Positions 6,664-15,360 of a stretch of 36,044 nt of DNA are shown here, piece after piece; position 1 is the first letter of the stretch, and every line of letters starts with the position of its first letter. This stretch comes from JAGNLA01 sp964639885 (GTDB lineage Bacteria > Caldisericota > Caldisericia > JAAYUI01). The notes beneath the pieces were generated by a model that saw only the letters and a list, made by a program, of their open reading frames with translations, did not search any database and was not told the DNA's origin. Position numbers and translations under genes: made by a program. Location: NCBI GenBank assembly GCA_964639885.1, contig CAZXEH010000021.1, forward strand, positions 1-36,044. The letters run 5' to 3'.

Positions 6664-9600
6664 TCACTCTCCTTTTGCAAGCACCAGCAAGGAGCCGTAG
6701 AAGACGATGGCTGCGCTGGAGCGGGTTAGAGGCTGACCAAGACCAAATTTGCCTGATGCAAAAACACGTCTTTCGTCTGGATTAATCATACCCGAACCGA
6801 CTGCTTTTGCAATTGCCCTGTAATAATAATTTGATGCCGGAATGTCTGTGAATTTAATTGAAGAGGCTTGTTTTGTAGGCTTGATCGCATTAACCAGTAT
6901 CTGAATGATAAATTCCCTTGTTGCGGTCTTGCTTCCCTCAAATTTCCCCTTGCCTGATAGAATACCGGCTTTGACAAGCGCTGCAAGATAGCCATCTTCC
7001 CTGGTGCCTGTTTTTGTGTCCGTATATCCTGAGCTGGACGAAAGAGGTTGTAAACCAAGAAGGTTGGCTGTCCAGATTGCGCATTCGTAACGGGTTATAT
7101 TTCTGCTCGGTTCAAATTTTCCTGTTGCATCACAGATGCCTGATGCAAGCATCTGGTCGATTTCAAAGACGGCCGAATTGCCTTTGGCATCAACAGCAAT
7201 TGATGGATCAAAGGTGAGTTTTGCTGTCATTTCGGTTTTGTTTCCAGCATCATCCTGAGCTTGGATGAAGAATGATCCTGAACCTGATGAAAGTTTCTTC
7301 CTGAGCAGCTTTCCATCTGGTTTCTGGGCTGCGCCATCCACGCTGACCGTTGACGCCCCCTCGACCGTTGCCACCAGCTCAAAGTCCTCAAGGCTGGTCT
7401 TTCCGCCTCTTGGGCACCAGATTTTGACTTTTGGCGGAACGGTGTCCACGTACAAGGTTTCTGCCTGCGAAATTGAAATCTGACCATCAATCTTTGAGAC
7501 AACGGCAACCTTGTGTGTTCCTTCAGTTAATCGCATACTGATTGTGAAATACCCTTCAGGGTCAAGCGTCAGCCGTGTTTCTGTTCCATCAATTGCGATG
7601 AAGGCACTTGAAAGCGGGACTGCGAAACCAGCAAAGGTCACATCTAGTGTTTTTGAGGGTGCGAGTCCTCCGACGATTTTGCCTTTTGGCACGGCAGCCT
7701 TGATGTTGAAAAGACCAAGAATTTTCCTGAGCATTTCAGCACCAACAACGTCAAGATCGATCATTTCGAAAGCCATCGAGCAGGCAACAAGGTTGTCGTA
7801 TCTGCAAATTGCATCGCCCGTTCCAATGAAAGTTGCCAGCGGAGCACCTCCAGATATGACTGGGATGCCCTGAATCTGAAAACCTGACTGTGGAAATGAT
7901 GTTGAAATAAGCATTCCGTCCAGAACGCCCGAACCGACAACTGAAAGAACAGGAGTTGTGTCCGAATCAACAACAACCGGATCGCCGTAATACATGACCG
8001 GACCCGGCCCCATCAGAATCACTTTGGCTCCGCACTTGAGGGCTGTCCTGATTGAATCGGCCAGTTTCAGCGTTTTTGAATTTGGCAGTGATGAACTTGA
8101 GTAGATGAACGCCTGTGAACTGATGATATCTTCGGCGGAAATCTCATCACGGGCTTCAAAAGGCAGCTGGAGATTGCCCAGCGCCTGCGAAAGCATGAGA
8201 TGAGGCGTTGACGTCAGGATTACGGGTTCTTTTTTGTCCAGCTGAACCGAGAGTGAGCCAGGAACCGTTATTTTCACTTTTTTCGGTTTAAAGAACTGTG
8301 ATGCCAGCGTTATTTCATAATTACCCTCAGGCAGGTCAATTGTTGAGTTTGGCTGAAGTTTGATCGGTTCTATCGGCATGTCTGAAAATATTGCCCATGA
8401 AGCGGTGTTTATCGATACTTTCAGCTGGCCGATGCTGGCCTTTTCTAGCATAAGCGATTCTGGTAGACCGTTTTCAACGAGATTCACTGCGGCAGTCTTG
8501 TATCCGTAAGAGAAAACGCTGACTTTTGCGCCATTTGCAGGAATGTGTGGAATGAAAAGTTCACCATCGGTGAAATTGACGCTCTCATCAGAAATTTTTG
8601 CGGTTCCACTCAATGGTTTACCTGACTGATCAGTTATTTTTGCCTGCCATTTGACCGTGTCGTCAAAAGAATCAATGCAAGTCTTCATCAGCCACTTTGC
8701 ATCCTCGATGTTGCTGATGTCGGGGAAGGTAAAACCAAGGATTATGCCTTGCTTTTTTGGTGTCGAAACCCTGAGTCCCGCATATGTGCTGGCTTCGTTG
8801 CCGGCGTAACTCAGGAACGGTTTGGCAACATCGTCGATTGGAATGAGTTTTGATGATGAGGCAAACCCCCAGAGGGTGGTCAGGGCAAGTGTCCTGTAGT
8901 TGTCTTTGTTCCACCATTTGATTGTCATTCCACCATCTTCGAGGCCAGTGCAGTGAAAATATGAGGCCAGGAAAGGTGTTGTTTCGGTTTCGCCAAAATA
9001 GCTGGCTCCAAAGAACGTTGAGGTGAGGACTAGCTTGCCTCCGCCGTCAAGATAGTCGCTTAAAATCGATATTTCCTTTGGATCAAGCGTACCGCCTGCG
9101 TTCCAGATCAGATACGGGAACCTCGAAAGCTGGTTTGATGTGACTTTCCCTGAAGAGAGTGACCAGTAAAACCACGACATGCCTGTTGCATCCAAAGCTG
9201 GTTTGAGTTTGCCGCGAATCGGGATCGGCCTTGTCCCGAAGTAGGATCTCCTGGCATCGATGAATCCAAGTTTTGCCGGCTCAAGCGTGATTGTGAACTC
9301 GGAATCGCCGGTTATTTCCTTTTCAACCCTGGTCATGCTGTGGCCGAAGGACGAGATAAGGAACGTGTATTTTCCTTCTGGCAGCGGTAAAACGATGGTG
9401 CCGTCTGGAGCATCAAGCTGGGCAAGTGGGGTGTCCTTGACTACGATTGAACTTTCGACGAAATCTCCAAGCAAAGGAGAGATTGTTGACAGCGTCACCC
9501 TGTAGAGCGGAAGCGGTTCAAGTTCGACTTCATCGGCTCCCGTAACGACTGTTTTGAAGCCGTAGGCGCTGATTTCAACCGGTTGGGTGTCCTTTGCAAG

Positions 9601-10965
9601 GAAATCAAAGTTTTTTGCCAGCTCTTCAGTGATTTCATAAGTCCTGTCCGACGTTTTTATCTTAATGTTGCCGTAAAGTCTGGCGCTGCCTGGCCTTGTG
9701 ATTTTTATGTTCCTTTTGATGCGGGTTTGTGTCTGGGCAATCGCCTTTTTTGAATCGATAAGACCTTCGCCATACCTGCGGTCTCTGCCTGGTTTTCCCA
9801 GGTCTGTTGCGGTTTCGAGGATGGAAGACTTGAGGTCTTCAAGGTTTATTCCTGGATTTTGCGAGGCTATGAGAGCGCACAGTCCAGCAACGTGAGGAGC
9901 CGAGAAGCTTGTTCCGTCGGCGATGTCGTAGGTTTTTCTCAACGATGCGACACGCACTCCCTCACCGGGTGCGCAAACATCTGGCTTTGTGACAGTAACG
10001 AAATCATCGAATGTTTCCCAGACAACCATGTCACCGCTAGAAAAGCTCGATGCCTTCAGGTTGTGCCCAACTGATCCGACAGAGAGGACTTCCGGTAGGT
10101 TGCCCGGGTTGGAAGTTGAGCCTTCGCCTTCGTTTCCTATGGATGCAATGGGCAAGATGCCTGTCTTGATCAAATTTTGAATGCCCGGTTTGAGATACTC
10201 CTCAACGGACGGCATGCCAAACGACATGTTGACAGCCGTTGGATAATCCTTGGTTTCAGGGTCATCGTCAGGGTCGGCGATCCATTGGAGACCCGCTATA
10301 ATCTGGCTCAGGTTTCCGCTGCCACCTGGAAGGACGCAGCCCACGACGAGCTTTGCTTCAGGTGCAACGCCGACCGTCTCACCGGCAATGATCGAACTGA
10401 CCATGGTTCCATGGCCATCGCCATCGAAAGGAACTGTCTGGTCGCCTTTTCTGCCATAATCGTCAAAATATGCGAACTGGCTTACCTTTCCTTTGAGCTC
10501 CGACTGTGTTGGATCGCAACCTGAGTCAAGAACGCCGATTGTTACACCCTTCCCTTTGTTTCCTGTCGCCCAGATGTCGGGTGCGCCTATCGCTTTCAGG
10601 TTCCATTCGGGATCAACGTTTTTGGCATATCTGGTTTCAGTCTTGATAACATAGTCATCGATGGAGGACACGCCTGTATTTTTGGTTATCTCTGAGAGGG
10701 CGTAGTTGGTGGCTGCTATGGAAATTGCGTTTTGAATCCAGAAAGCGTTGTAGTACTGGACTTCGCCGGCTGTTTTGAGCTGCTCAATGAGCGAAACAAC
10801 CTGCAACTGTGACGCACCGGTGTTTTTGCGTAATTCTGACTGGGTTTCTGCGTTGATCTGACCAAGAAGCAGTATTTTCCTGAGATATGTTTTTTGCACT
10901 GCAAAAGATATTGGAAATGGCAGAATAAAGATGACTGCCAAAAGAACAAGTATTGTTTTCTTCAC
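6664..10965 (-). CDS. Giant secreted subtilisin-like serine protease (S8) with SLH-like C-terminus
   Basis: 1,433 aa from the GTG at 10965, which has GGAGGAATA directly before it and opens the signal peptide (KKTILVLLAVIFILPFP); GTG 10989 is in frame but has no ribosome site. A propeptide-like region contains YYNAFWIQNAISIAAT. The catalytic residues are D147 (VLDSG), H185 (GHGT), oxyanion N278 (SIGNEG) and S353 (GTSFSAPHVAG). Then follow carboxypeptidase-regulatory-like beta domains (LPEGKYTF, LPEGNYEI), two regions resembling class I amidotransferase-like folds (YLIWNAGG..., KVILMGPGPVM), and about 170 C-terminal residues with three SLH-like repeats. It is expected to be cell-surface-attached. 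It sits 20 bases after ruvA and is coupled to the Fur gene. Confidence 0.88.
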   Translation of the reverse strand: MKKTILVLLAVIFILPFPISFAVQKTYLRKILLLGQINAETQSELRKNTGASQLQVVSLIEQLKTAGEVQYYNAFWIQNAISIAATNYALSEITKNTGVSSIDDYVIKTETRYAKNVDPEWNLKAIGAPDIWATGNKGKGVTIGVLDSGCDPTQSELKGKVSQFAYFDDYGRKGDQTVPFDGDGHGTMVSSIIAGETVGVAPEAKLVVGCVLPGGSGNLSQIIAGLQWIADPDDDPETKDYPTAVNMSFGMPSVEEYLKPGIQNLIKTGILPIASIGNEGEGSTSNPGNLPEVLSVGSVGHNLKASSFSSGDMVVWETFDDFVTVTKPDVCAPGEGVRVASLRKTYDIADGTSFSAPHVAGLCALIASQNPGINLEDLKSSILETATDLGKPGRDRRYGEGLIDSKKAIAQTQTRIKRNIKITRPGSARLYGNIKIKTSDRTYEITEELAKNFDFLAKDTQPVEISAYGFKTVVTGADEVELEPLPLYRVTLSTISPLLGDFVESSIVVKDTPLAQLDAPDGTIVLPLPEGKYTFLISSFGHSMTRVEKEITGDSEFTITLEPAKLGFIDARRSYFGTRPIPIRGKLKPALDATGMSWFYWSLSSGKVTSNQLSRFPYLIWNAGGTLDPKEISILSDYLDGGGKLVLTSTFFGASYFGETETTPFLASYFHCTGLEDGGMTIKWWNKDNYRTLALTTLWGFASSSKLIPIDDVAKPFLSYAGNEASTYAGLRVSTPKKQGIILGFTFPDISNIEDAKWLMKTCIDSFDDTVKWQAKITDQSGKPLSGTAKISDESVNFTDGELFIPHIPANGAKVSVFSYGYKTAAVNLVENGLPESLMLEKASIGQLKVSINTASWAIFSDMPIEPIKLQPNSTIDLPEGNYEITLASQFFKPKKVKITVPGSLSVQLDKKEPVILTSTPHLMLSQALGNLQLPFEARDEISAEDIISSQAFIYSSSSLPNSKTLKLADSIRTALKCGAKVILMGPGPVMYYGDPVVVDSDTTPVLSVVGSGVLDGMLISTSFPQSGFQIQGIPVISGGAPLATFIGTGDAICRYDNLVACSMAFEMIDLDVVGAEMLRKILGLFNIKAAVPKGKIVGGLAPSKTLDVTFAGFAVPLSSAFIAIDGTETRLTLDPEGYFTISMRLTEGTHKVAVVSKIDGQISISQAETLYVDTVPPKVKIWCPRGGKTSLEDFELVATVEGASTVSVDGAAQKPDGKLLRKKLSSGSGSFFIQAQDDAGNKTEMTAKLTFDPSIAVDAKGNSAVFEIDQMLASGICDATGKFEPSRNITRYECAIWTANLLGLQPLSSSSGYTDTKTGTREDGYLAALVKAGILSGKGKFEGSKTATREFIIQILVNAIKPTKQASSIKFTDIPASNYYYRAIAKAVGSGMINPDERRVFASGKFGLGQPLTRSSAAIVFYGSLLVLAKGE

Positions 10966-10985
10966 TATTCCTCCGTGTTGGAAGG

Positions 10986-11561
10986 TCACCTTGATAACTT
11001 TCCGAGTGCTACTTTAATGATTTCTTCGGCTGATTTTTCGGTTTTGCCCAAGCCTGAAAGCGCCCTTTCAACCTCGCCCATCGAGAATCCAAGGGCACGC
11101 AACGCTGCTCTGGCCTCGTCCATCATGTCACCGCCAACCGGCAGCGCTCTGGACTGGACTTGCACCTGACCCATGGCATCCTTGAGTTCAAGAACCATTC
11201 TCTGGCTAAGCTTTGCTCCTATTCCGGGAACCGCCTGGAAAACGTGCGGTTTTTCGTAGATGACGGCATCTGCGATCTGCCCGGGTGAAAGGTTGCGAAG
11301 GATGCCAAGAGCGGTTTTGCCGCCAACGCCCGAGACTTTTGCCATTATTGTCTGCATCAGCTTGCATTCTGTCTGTGTGGCAAAGCCGAAAAGCGTGACG
11401 CCGTCTTCCTTGAATTGTTGAATTGTGTGGAGCTTTATTGTTCCGCCAATGGAAAGGTCGGGGATTTTCCCGATGAAAACCTGGTAGCCAACGCCACCGA
11501 CGTCCAAAACGATGTACTCATCCTCGATTGTTTCGACTGTTCCGCAAAGATGCGCTATCAT
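10986..11561 (-). CDS. ruvA: Holliday junction branch migration protein RuvA
   Basis: 191 aa, normal for the family. The ATG at 11561 has GAGGTGG in front; the upstream in-frame GTG lies in that ribosome site. The N-terminal OB-fold (MIAHLCGTVE..., DVGGVGYQV), the two helix-hairpin-helix motifs (VSGVGGKTA and VPGIGAKLS) and the small C-terminal domain III that contacts RuvB (LGKTEKSAEEIIKVAL) are all present. RuvA tetramers hold the four-way junction for RuvB-driven migration and RuvC cleavage. ruvC is about 3.3 kb away on the same strand; ruvB is not in the window. The gene directly downstream is the unrelated subtilase, 20 bases on. Confidence 0.96.
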   Translation of the reverse strand: MIAHLCGTVETIEDEYIVLDVGGVGYQVFIGKIPDLSIGGTIKLHTIQQFKEDGVTLFGFATQTECKLMQTIMAKVSGVGGKTALGILRNLSPGQIADAVIYEKPHVFQAVPGIGAKLSQRMVLELKDAMGQVQVQSRALPVGGDMMDEARAALRALGFSMGEVERALSGLGKTEKSAEEIIKVALGKLSR

Positions 11562-11939
11562 GGCCACCTCTTGCTACAGAGTATAGCAGTTGTTGAAGCC
11601 AAATAAATGATTGGAAGCGATGAAGTCTGGACGTAAGTTTTCCAATTTTTTACCAAGGTAGTTTTACCTGACACAATTGATTGGGTGTTGTAATGAAATG
11701 TGGTCTGAGATTCTTTTGATTCTTACCTATACAAATTTTCAGGTGTAAAAAATCGAATATTTCTTGAATTTTTCTGTTTCCAGTTTTTTGAAGTCGTATA
11801 AACCCTGTATTTTTCAATAGTTTATACAGTTTCTAACCCCAGTTTAATCAATTGTGAAAACCATGTGCCCAAATCGATGGCTTTTTGTAAAAACTTTGGA
11901 AACCATCTCGTGTCAAATATCGGAGAAAGGAGTTCAATG
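11562..11939. promoter_or_regulatory. Divergent intergenic region between ruvA and the SPFH gene
   Basis: 378 bases without a convincing gene. On the minus strand TATACT (11585-11580) is a good -10 for ruvA with a weak -35. The plus strand has an 8-bp inverted repeat GTATAAAC (11796-11803) / GTTTATAC (11820-11827), a candidate operator ahead of the SPFH gene, and a smaller AGGTA/TACCT repeat near 11657-11670. The AAAGGAG at 11926-11932 is the SPFH ribosome site. No clear plus-strand promoter was found. Confidence 0.4.
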
Positions 11940-13742
11940 ATGGAAGAAATTTTTGGCACATGGTGGTTCTGGACGATTGCGGGCATCCTTTTCCTGCTCA
12001 TATTTTCGAGGCTGATACTGAGGCTGTTTGGAATGGTGTTCATTCCGAAAGACCAGATCGGAATCGTCACAAAGAAGTTTGTGCTGTTTGGAAGGCACAG
12101 GACTCTTCCAGATGGAGCGATCATCGCTTTGCATGGCGAAGCTGGTGTTCAGGCTGATACGCTGGCGCCGGGAATCCACTTCGGACTTTGGCCGTGGCAG
12201 TATTACATCAAGCTCGAGCCGTTCACAACCATTGCCGTCAACAGGATTGGCATCGTTGAGTCCCAGGATGGAAAACCGCTCACAGGCGGAAGGATTCTTG
12301 GCAGAAAGGTCGAATGCGAGTCGTTCCAGGACGCAAGGGCGTACCTTGAGGAAGGTGGAGAGCGTGGCCCACAGATTGCCATCATTCCTCCTGGAACTTA
12401 CAGGATCAACAAAGCACTGTTTTCGGTCAAGGAAGTAGAAGTGATCGAGATTGCCAACAACATGGTAGGCATCGTGACCACAAAGGAAGGCAAACCGCTT
12501 GAAACCGGCGAGATTGCAGGCCGTGAGGTACAAGGACACAACATGTTCCAGGATCCACAGACCTTCATCGACAACGGCGGATACAAGGGTCGTCAGGAGC
12601 AGGTCATCCTTGCTGGACGCTACTTCATCAACCCGTTGTTTGCAACTGTTGAACAGGTGCCACTCACTGAAGTTCCGATAGCACAGGTCGGCGTCGTGAT
12701 CGCTTATGTCGGTGAAAAGGGACAGGATTTGACCGGCGATGCTTTCCAGCACGGAAATCTGGTGGACAAGGGCAAGAGAGGCGTATGGATTGAACCGCTC
12801 GACCCGGGCAAATACCCGATCAACCCTTACACCCACAAGGTTGAGCTGGTGCCAACGGCAAACATCGTCCTCAACTGGGCGACCGGCAAAACCGAATCGC
12901 ACAAGCTTGACGAGAGGCTTTCGACAATCACTGTCAGGTCGTCCGACGGCTTCACCTTCAACCTTGACGTCAGCCAGATCATCCACGTGCCAAGGAACGA
13001 GGCTCCAAAGGTCATCGCACGCTTTGGAACCATGGTAAACCTTGTCACGCAGGTGCTTGAGCCGACCATTGGCAACTACTTCAGGAATGCCGCACAGACT
13101 TCCGATGTCATCGAGTTCCTCCGCAAGAGGAGCGAGAGGCAGGATCAGGCAAAGACTGCAATCCGCGAGGCTCTCAAGGAATACAACGTCAATGCCATCG
13201 ACACGCTGATTGGCGACATCACGCCTCCTGAGGCTCTGATGAAGACCCTCACGGACAGGAAGATTGCCGAACAGGAGAAGGTGACGTACGACACCCAGAG
13301 GCTTGCCGAGGAAACGAGGAAAGAGCTTGAACAGGCAAAGGCCATGGCTCAGACGCAGGCAAGGGTTGTAGACTCTGAAAGGAGCGTGACCATTGCCGGA
13401 TTCAATGCCGAGGCCGCCATCAAGGAGGCTGAAGGTCAGGCAAAGTCGAAGACCATCAACGCCGAAGCGGACGCCAAGGTTTTGACGACGGTTGGAAACG
13501 CAGAAGCTGAGAAGACCAAAGCCGTTGGTACAGCAGAGGCTGATGTCATCAAGCAGAAAATCGATTCGATGGAGTCGAACAACTACGCAGCCGTGCAGAT
13601 TGCGCAGGCACTTGCCTCCAACAAGATCAAGCTGGTGCCAGACATCGTGGCTGGATCATCCGGCGAAGGTGGAACCGGAAACACTCTCGTGGACGTGCTT
13701 CTTGCAGGCATGATCCGCGACAGTCAGCAGAGGGGCAAGTAG
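11940..13742 (+). CDS. Membrane-anchored SPFH/flotillin-like protein with four N-terminal vault-like modules
   Basis: 600 aa. ATG 11940 has ideal spacing to AAAGGAG; the ATG at 11937 is equally in frame. An N-terminal membrane segment (WWFWTIAGILFLLIFSRLILRLFG) is followed by four modules of 60-75 residues (about 37-98, 100-171, 172-245, 246-309). Each opens with a strand like IGIV and closes with a turn such as PGTYRIN or AGRYFIN and a V-E-V strand. An SPFH/band 7 domain (about 310-455) has a following coiled coil rich in Ala, Glu and Lys (about 455-560, repeats of EAEGQAKSK/AEADAK type) and a Gly-rich tail. SPFH proteins form membrane-bound oligomeric cages. The module-SPFH-helix order resembles the major vault protein. 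Its own terminator follows; neighbours are unrelated. Confidence 0.85.
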   Translation: MEEIFGTWWFWTIAGILFLLIFSRLILRLFGMVFIPKDQIGIVTKKFVLFGRHRTLPDGAIIALHGEAGVQADTLAPGIHFGLWPWQYYIKLEPFTTIAVNRIGIVESQDGKPLTGGRILGRKVECESFQDARAYLEEGGERGPQIAIIPPGTYRINKALFSVKEVEVIEIANNMVGIVTTKEGKPLETGEIAGREVQGHNMFQDPQTFIDNGGYKGRQEQVILAGRYFINPLFATVEQVPLTEVPIAQVGVVIAYVGEKGQDLTGDAFQHGNLVDKGKRGVWIEPLDPGKYPINPYTHKVELVPTANIVLNWATGKTESHKLDERLSTITVRSSDGFTFNLDVSQIIHVPRNEAPKVIARFGTMVNLVTQVLEPTIGNYFRNAAQTSDVIEFLRKRSERQDQAKTAIREALKEYNVNAIDTLIGDITPPEALMKTLTDRKIAEQEKVTYDTQRLAEETRKELEQAKAMAQTQARVVDSERSVTIAGFNAEAAIKEAEGQAKSKTINAEADAKVLTTVGNAEAEKTKAVGTAEADVIKQKIDSMESNNYAAVQIAQALASNKIKLVPDIVAGSSGEGGTGNTLVDVLLAGMIRDSQQRGK

Positions 13743-13763
13743 GATTGGGGATCTCAGGGAATG

Positions 13764-13794
13764 CCGCAGGGGTTGTTCACCCCTGCGGGTTTTT
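13764..13794 (+). terminator. Rho-independent terminator of the SPFH gene
   Basis: CCGCAGGGG (13764-13772) and CCCCTGCGG (13780-13788) form a perfect 9-bp stem around a 7-base loop, followed by GTTTTT. Confidence 0.9.
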
Positions 13795-13882
13795 AAATAC
13801 TAGGGAATATTTATACACTGTCGAATCATCTTGAAGTTGAGGGATCAAGTTGTGTTTCTTGAATAAGATGAACCTTGGCTTG

Positions 13883-14809
13883 TTAATCCTGCCAGATCGG
13901 TGATTCCTGCCAGTTGTCAGGGAAACCCATCCTGTCTTTCGGAACGGCAGGATATTTGTTCAGCAACTCTAGAAATCGTTTTTTCCAGGAACTTTGTGGC
14001 GCAATGATTTTTTGAAGGTAACGGAGTATGGTGATGATACCAAAATAATATTCGTTTCTAATCTTGACCGGAGACTGCCAAAGTTGCTCTCTGGGGATTT
14101 CAGGTTTTACTGATAAAACCTTGTTCCACAGTCTTTGGTGATGGGCACATAAATTCCGTGTGTATGAAATCGATCTGATCCAGTTTGGGAATATCTTTTT
14201 GTGTATACCATAGTATTTTGAAATTCTCTCTGAGAGTATATAGTCCATGCCTTCATAGAATCGTGACAGATTACCAAAATCCAGCAATTCTCCCGCTTTC
14301 CAGAAAGGAAGTAAAACCTCATCCGGGTATTCATCTTTGTGTTGTTTTACATAATCATCTTGGCTAGCCTGTTTTTGCAGGATTTTTGACAGAAAATTTG
14401 CGTGATCCTTGGCGCTCATATTGGGTAAACTGTTGATTTTCGTGTAGCCGGTGGCTTTGTATTCAAGGCTATGTAAATTTATAATCTGTGTGCGGAGCGA
14501 TATTTCAAATCTCTCTATCAGATCCAGTGTTAGTAAACGAAGTTGTCTGTCAAAAACGTATCTTTCCCATATATTTTCAAATGTTGTCCCGACAACGAAT
14601 AGGTTTGAATTTTGTTGCTGAAATGGAGGAAAATACAAACTCAAACGGTAGAAATTCACATTGTTCAATTTGTGAGCTGTGGGATTGTGATCATCGATTG
14701 TCAAACCTCTCCTGAGAAGCTCTGAGATTTGCTCATCAATTGTCAATGCAGGTTTGTCGTAGATGCTTCCTCCCAATACTATGAAAAAGCCGTCCTTTTG
14801 GGCTTGCAT
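13883..14809 (-). CDS. Abi_2 (AbiD/AbiF-like) HEPN-domain protein, possible abortive-infection factor
   Basis: Up to 308 aa. The family opening YDKPALTIDEQISELLRRGL and the HEPN RNase signature RNLCAHHQR (R-x4-H) near residue 225 identify the Abi_2 family, whose members include phage-resistance proteins thought to cleave RNA. The ATG at 14809 lies in the loop of a terminator hairpin, 15 codons before the usual family start. Closer to that start, GGGAGGA precedes an ATC codon at 14764 but no ATG, GTG or TTG is well placed. So either initiation is non-canonical, the hairpin is transcribed through, or the start is damaged. The gene stands alone between the ruvC operon and the SPFH gene. The defence role is family knowledge, not shown here. 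Confidence 0.75.
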   Translation of the reverse strand: MQAQKDGFFIVLGGSIYDKPALTIDEQISELLRRGLTIDDHNPTAHKLNNVNFYRLSLYFPPFQQQNSNLFVVGTTFENIWERYVFDRQLRLLTLDLIERFEISLRTQIINLHSLEYKATGYTKINSLPNMSAKDHANFLSKILQKQASQDDYVKQHKDEYPDEVLLPFWKAGELLDFGNLSRFYEGMDYILSERISKYYGIHKKIFPNWIRSISYTRNLCAHHQRLWNKVLSVKPEIPREQLWQSPVKIRNEYYFGIITILRYLQKIIAPQSSWKKRFLELLNKYPAVPKDRMGFPDNWQESPIWQD

Positions 14810-14825
14810 GCAGAGGCCGGACGGC
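14784..14825 (-). terminator. Rho-independent terminator of the pdxS-pdxT-yebC-ruvC operon
   Basis: On the minus strand GCCGTCC (14825-14819) and GGACGGC (14795-14789) form a 7-bp stem, extendable by an inner GGC/GCC, followed by TTTTT (14788-14784). It lies ~65 bases past the ruvC stop, where an operon terminator is expected, and immediately before the Abi_2 coding region. Confidence 0.75.
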
Positions 14826-14889
14826 GAAGTGATAATAATACTATCATATTATGAAAAATGTTCAATAGGGTTTTCTAAATAATTTGTTT

Positions 14890-15360
14890 TCACCTCACGC
14901 TAAACAAATGACAAATGCCAAGGGCGCAGGCGTCGGCGACGTCGTCCGGTCTGGGAACATCGGCCAGTCCAAGAATCATCCTAACCATCGCCCCAACCTG
15001 CGACTTGTCTGCAGCGCCGTAGCTTGTGACGGCCAGCTTGACCTCGTTGGGCTTGTATTCAAAGACAGGGATTCCGACGTGGTGGGCGACCATCAGGATC
15101 ACACCCCTGGCCTGGGCGACAAGAATGGCCGTTGTTGTGTTCTTGGCAAAAAACAGCTCCTCGACAGCCATCTGGTTGACTTGGAATTTCTTTGCGATGT
15201 CAAGCAGCTGCTCGTGGATAATGCAAAGCCGGTGAGGAACCTCCCCACCGGCCGGTGTTTCTACGAGTCCGCAGTCGACAAGACGCATTGTCTGACCGCT
15301 TTTATCGAGCACTGCCCAGCCGACTCTGGCCAAGCCAGGATCGACTGCCAGTATCCTCAT
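14890..15360 (-). CDS. ruvC: Crossover junction endodeoxyribonuclease RuvC
   Basis: 156 aa, near the family's usual 160-190. The catalytic acids of the RNase H-like fold are visible: D7 (AVDPG), E67 (VEEL), and D140 with D143 (DDVADA). RuvC dimers cut Holliday junctions held by RuvAB. The ATG overlaps the yebC stop (ATGA, 15360-15357), so the two are translationally coupled. yebC-ruvC is a widespread order; here ruvA does not follow directly. Confidence 0.96.
   Translation of the reverse strand: MRILAVDPGLARVGWAVLDKSGQTMRLVDCGLVETPAGGEVPHRLCIIHEQLLDIAKKFQVNQMAVEELFFAKNTTTAILVAQARGVILMVAHHVGIPVFEYKPNEVKLAVTSYGAADKSQVGAMVRMILGLADVPRPDDVADACALGICHLFSVR

Noticed and set aside
11934..12986. 350-codon open frame antisense to the SPFH gene
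   Set aside because: It lacks recognisable domains, starts in the middle of a strongly conserved SPFH sequence and follows from the codon bias of the opposite strand.
13883..14809. Toxin-antitoxin pair around the Abi_2 gene
   Set aside because: There is no small partner ORF next to it; the flanking sequence is only a terminator and short spacers.
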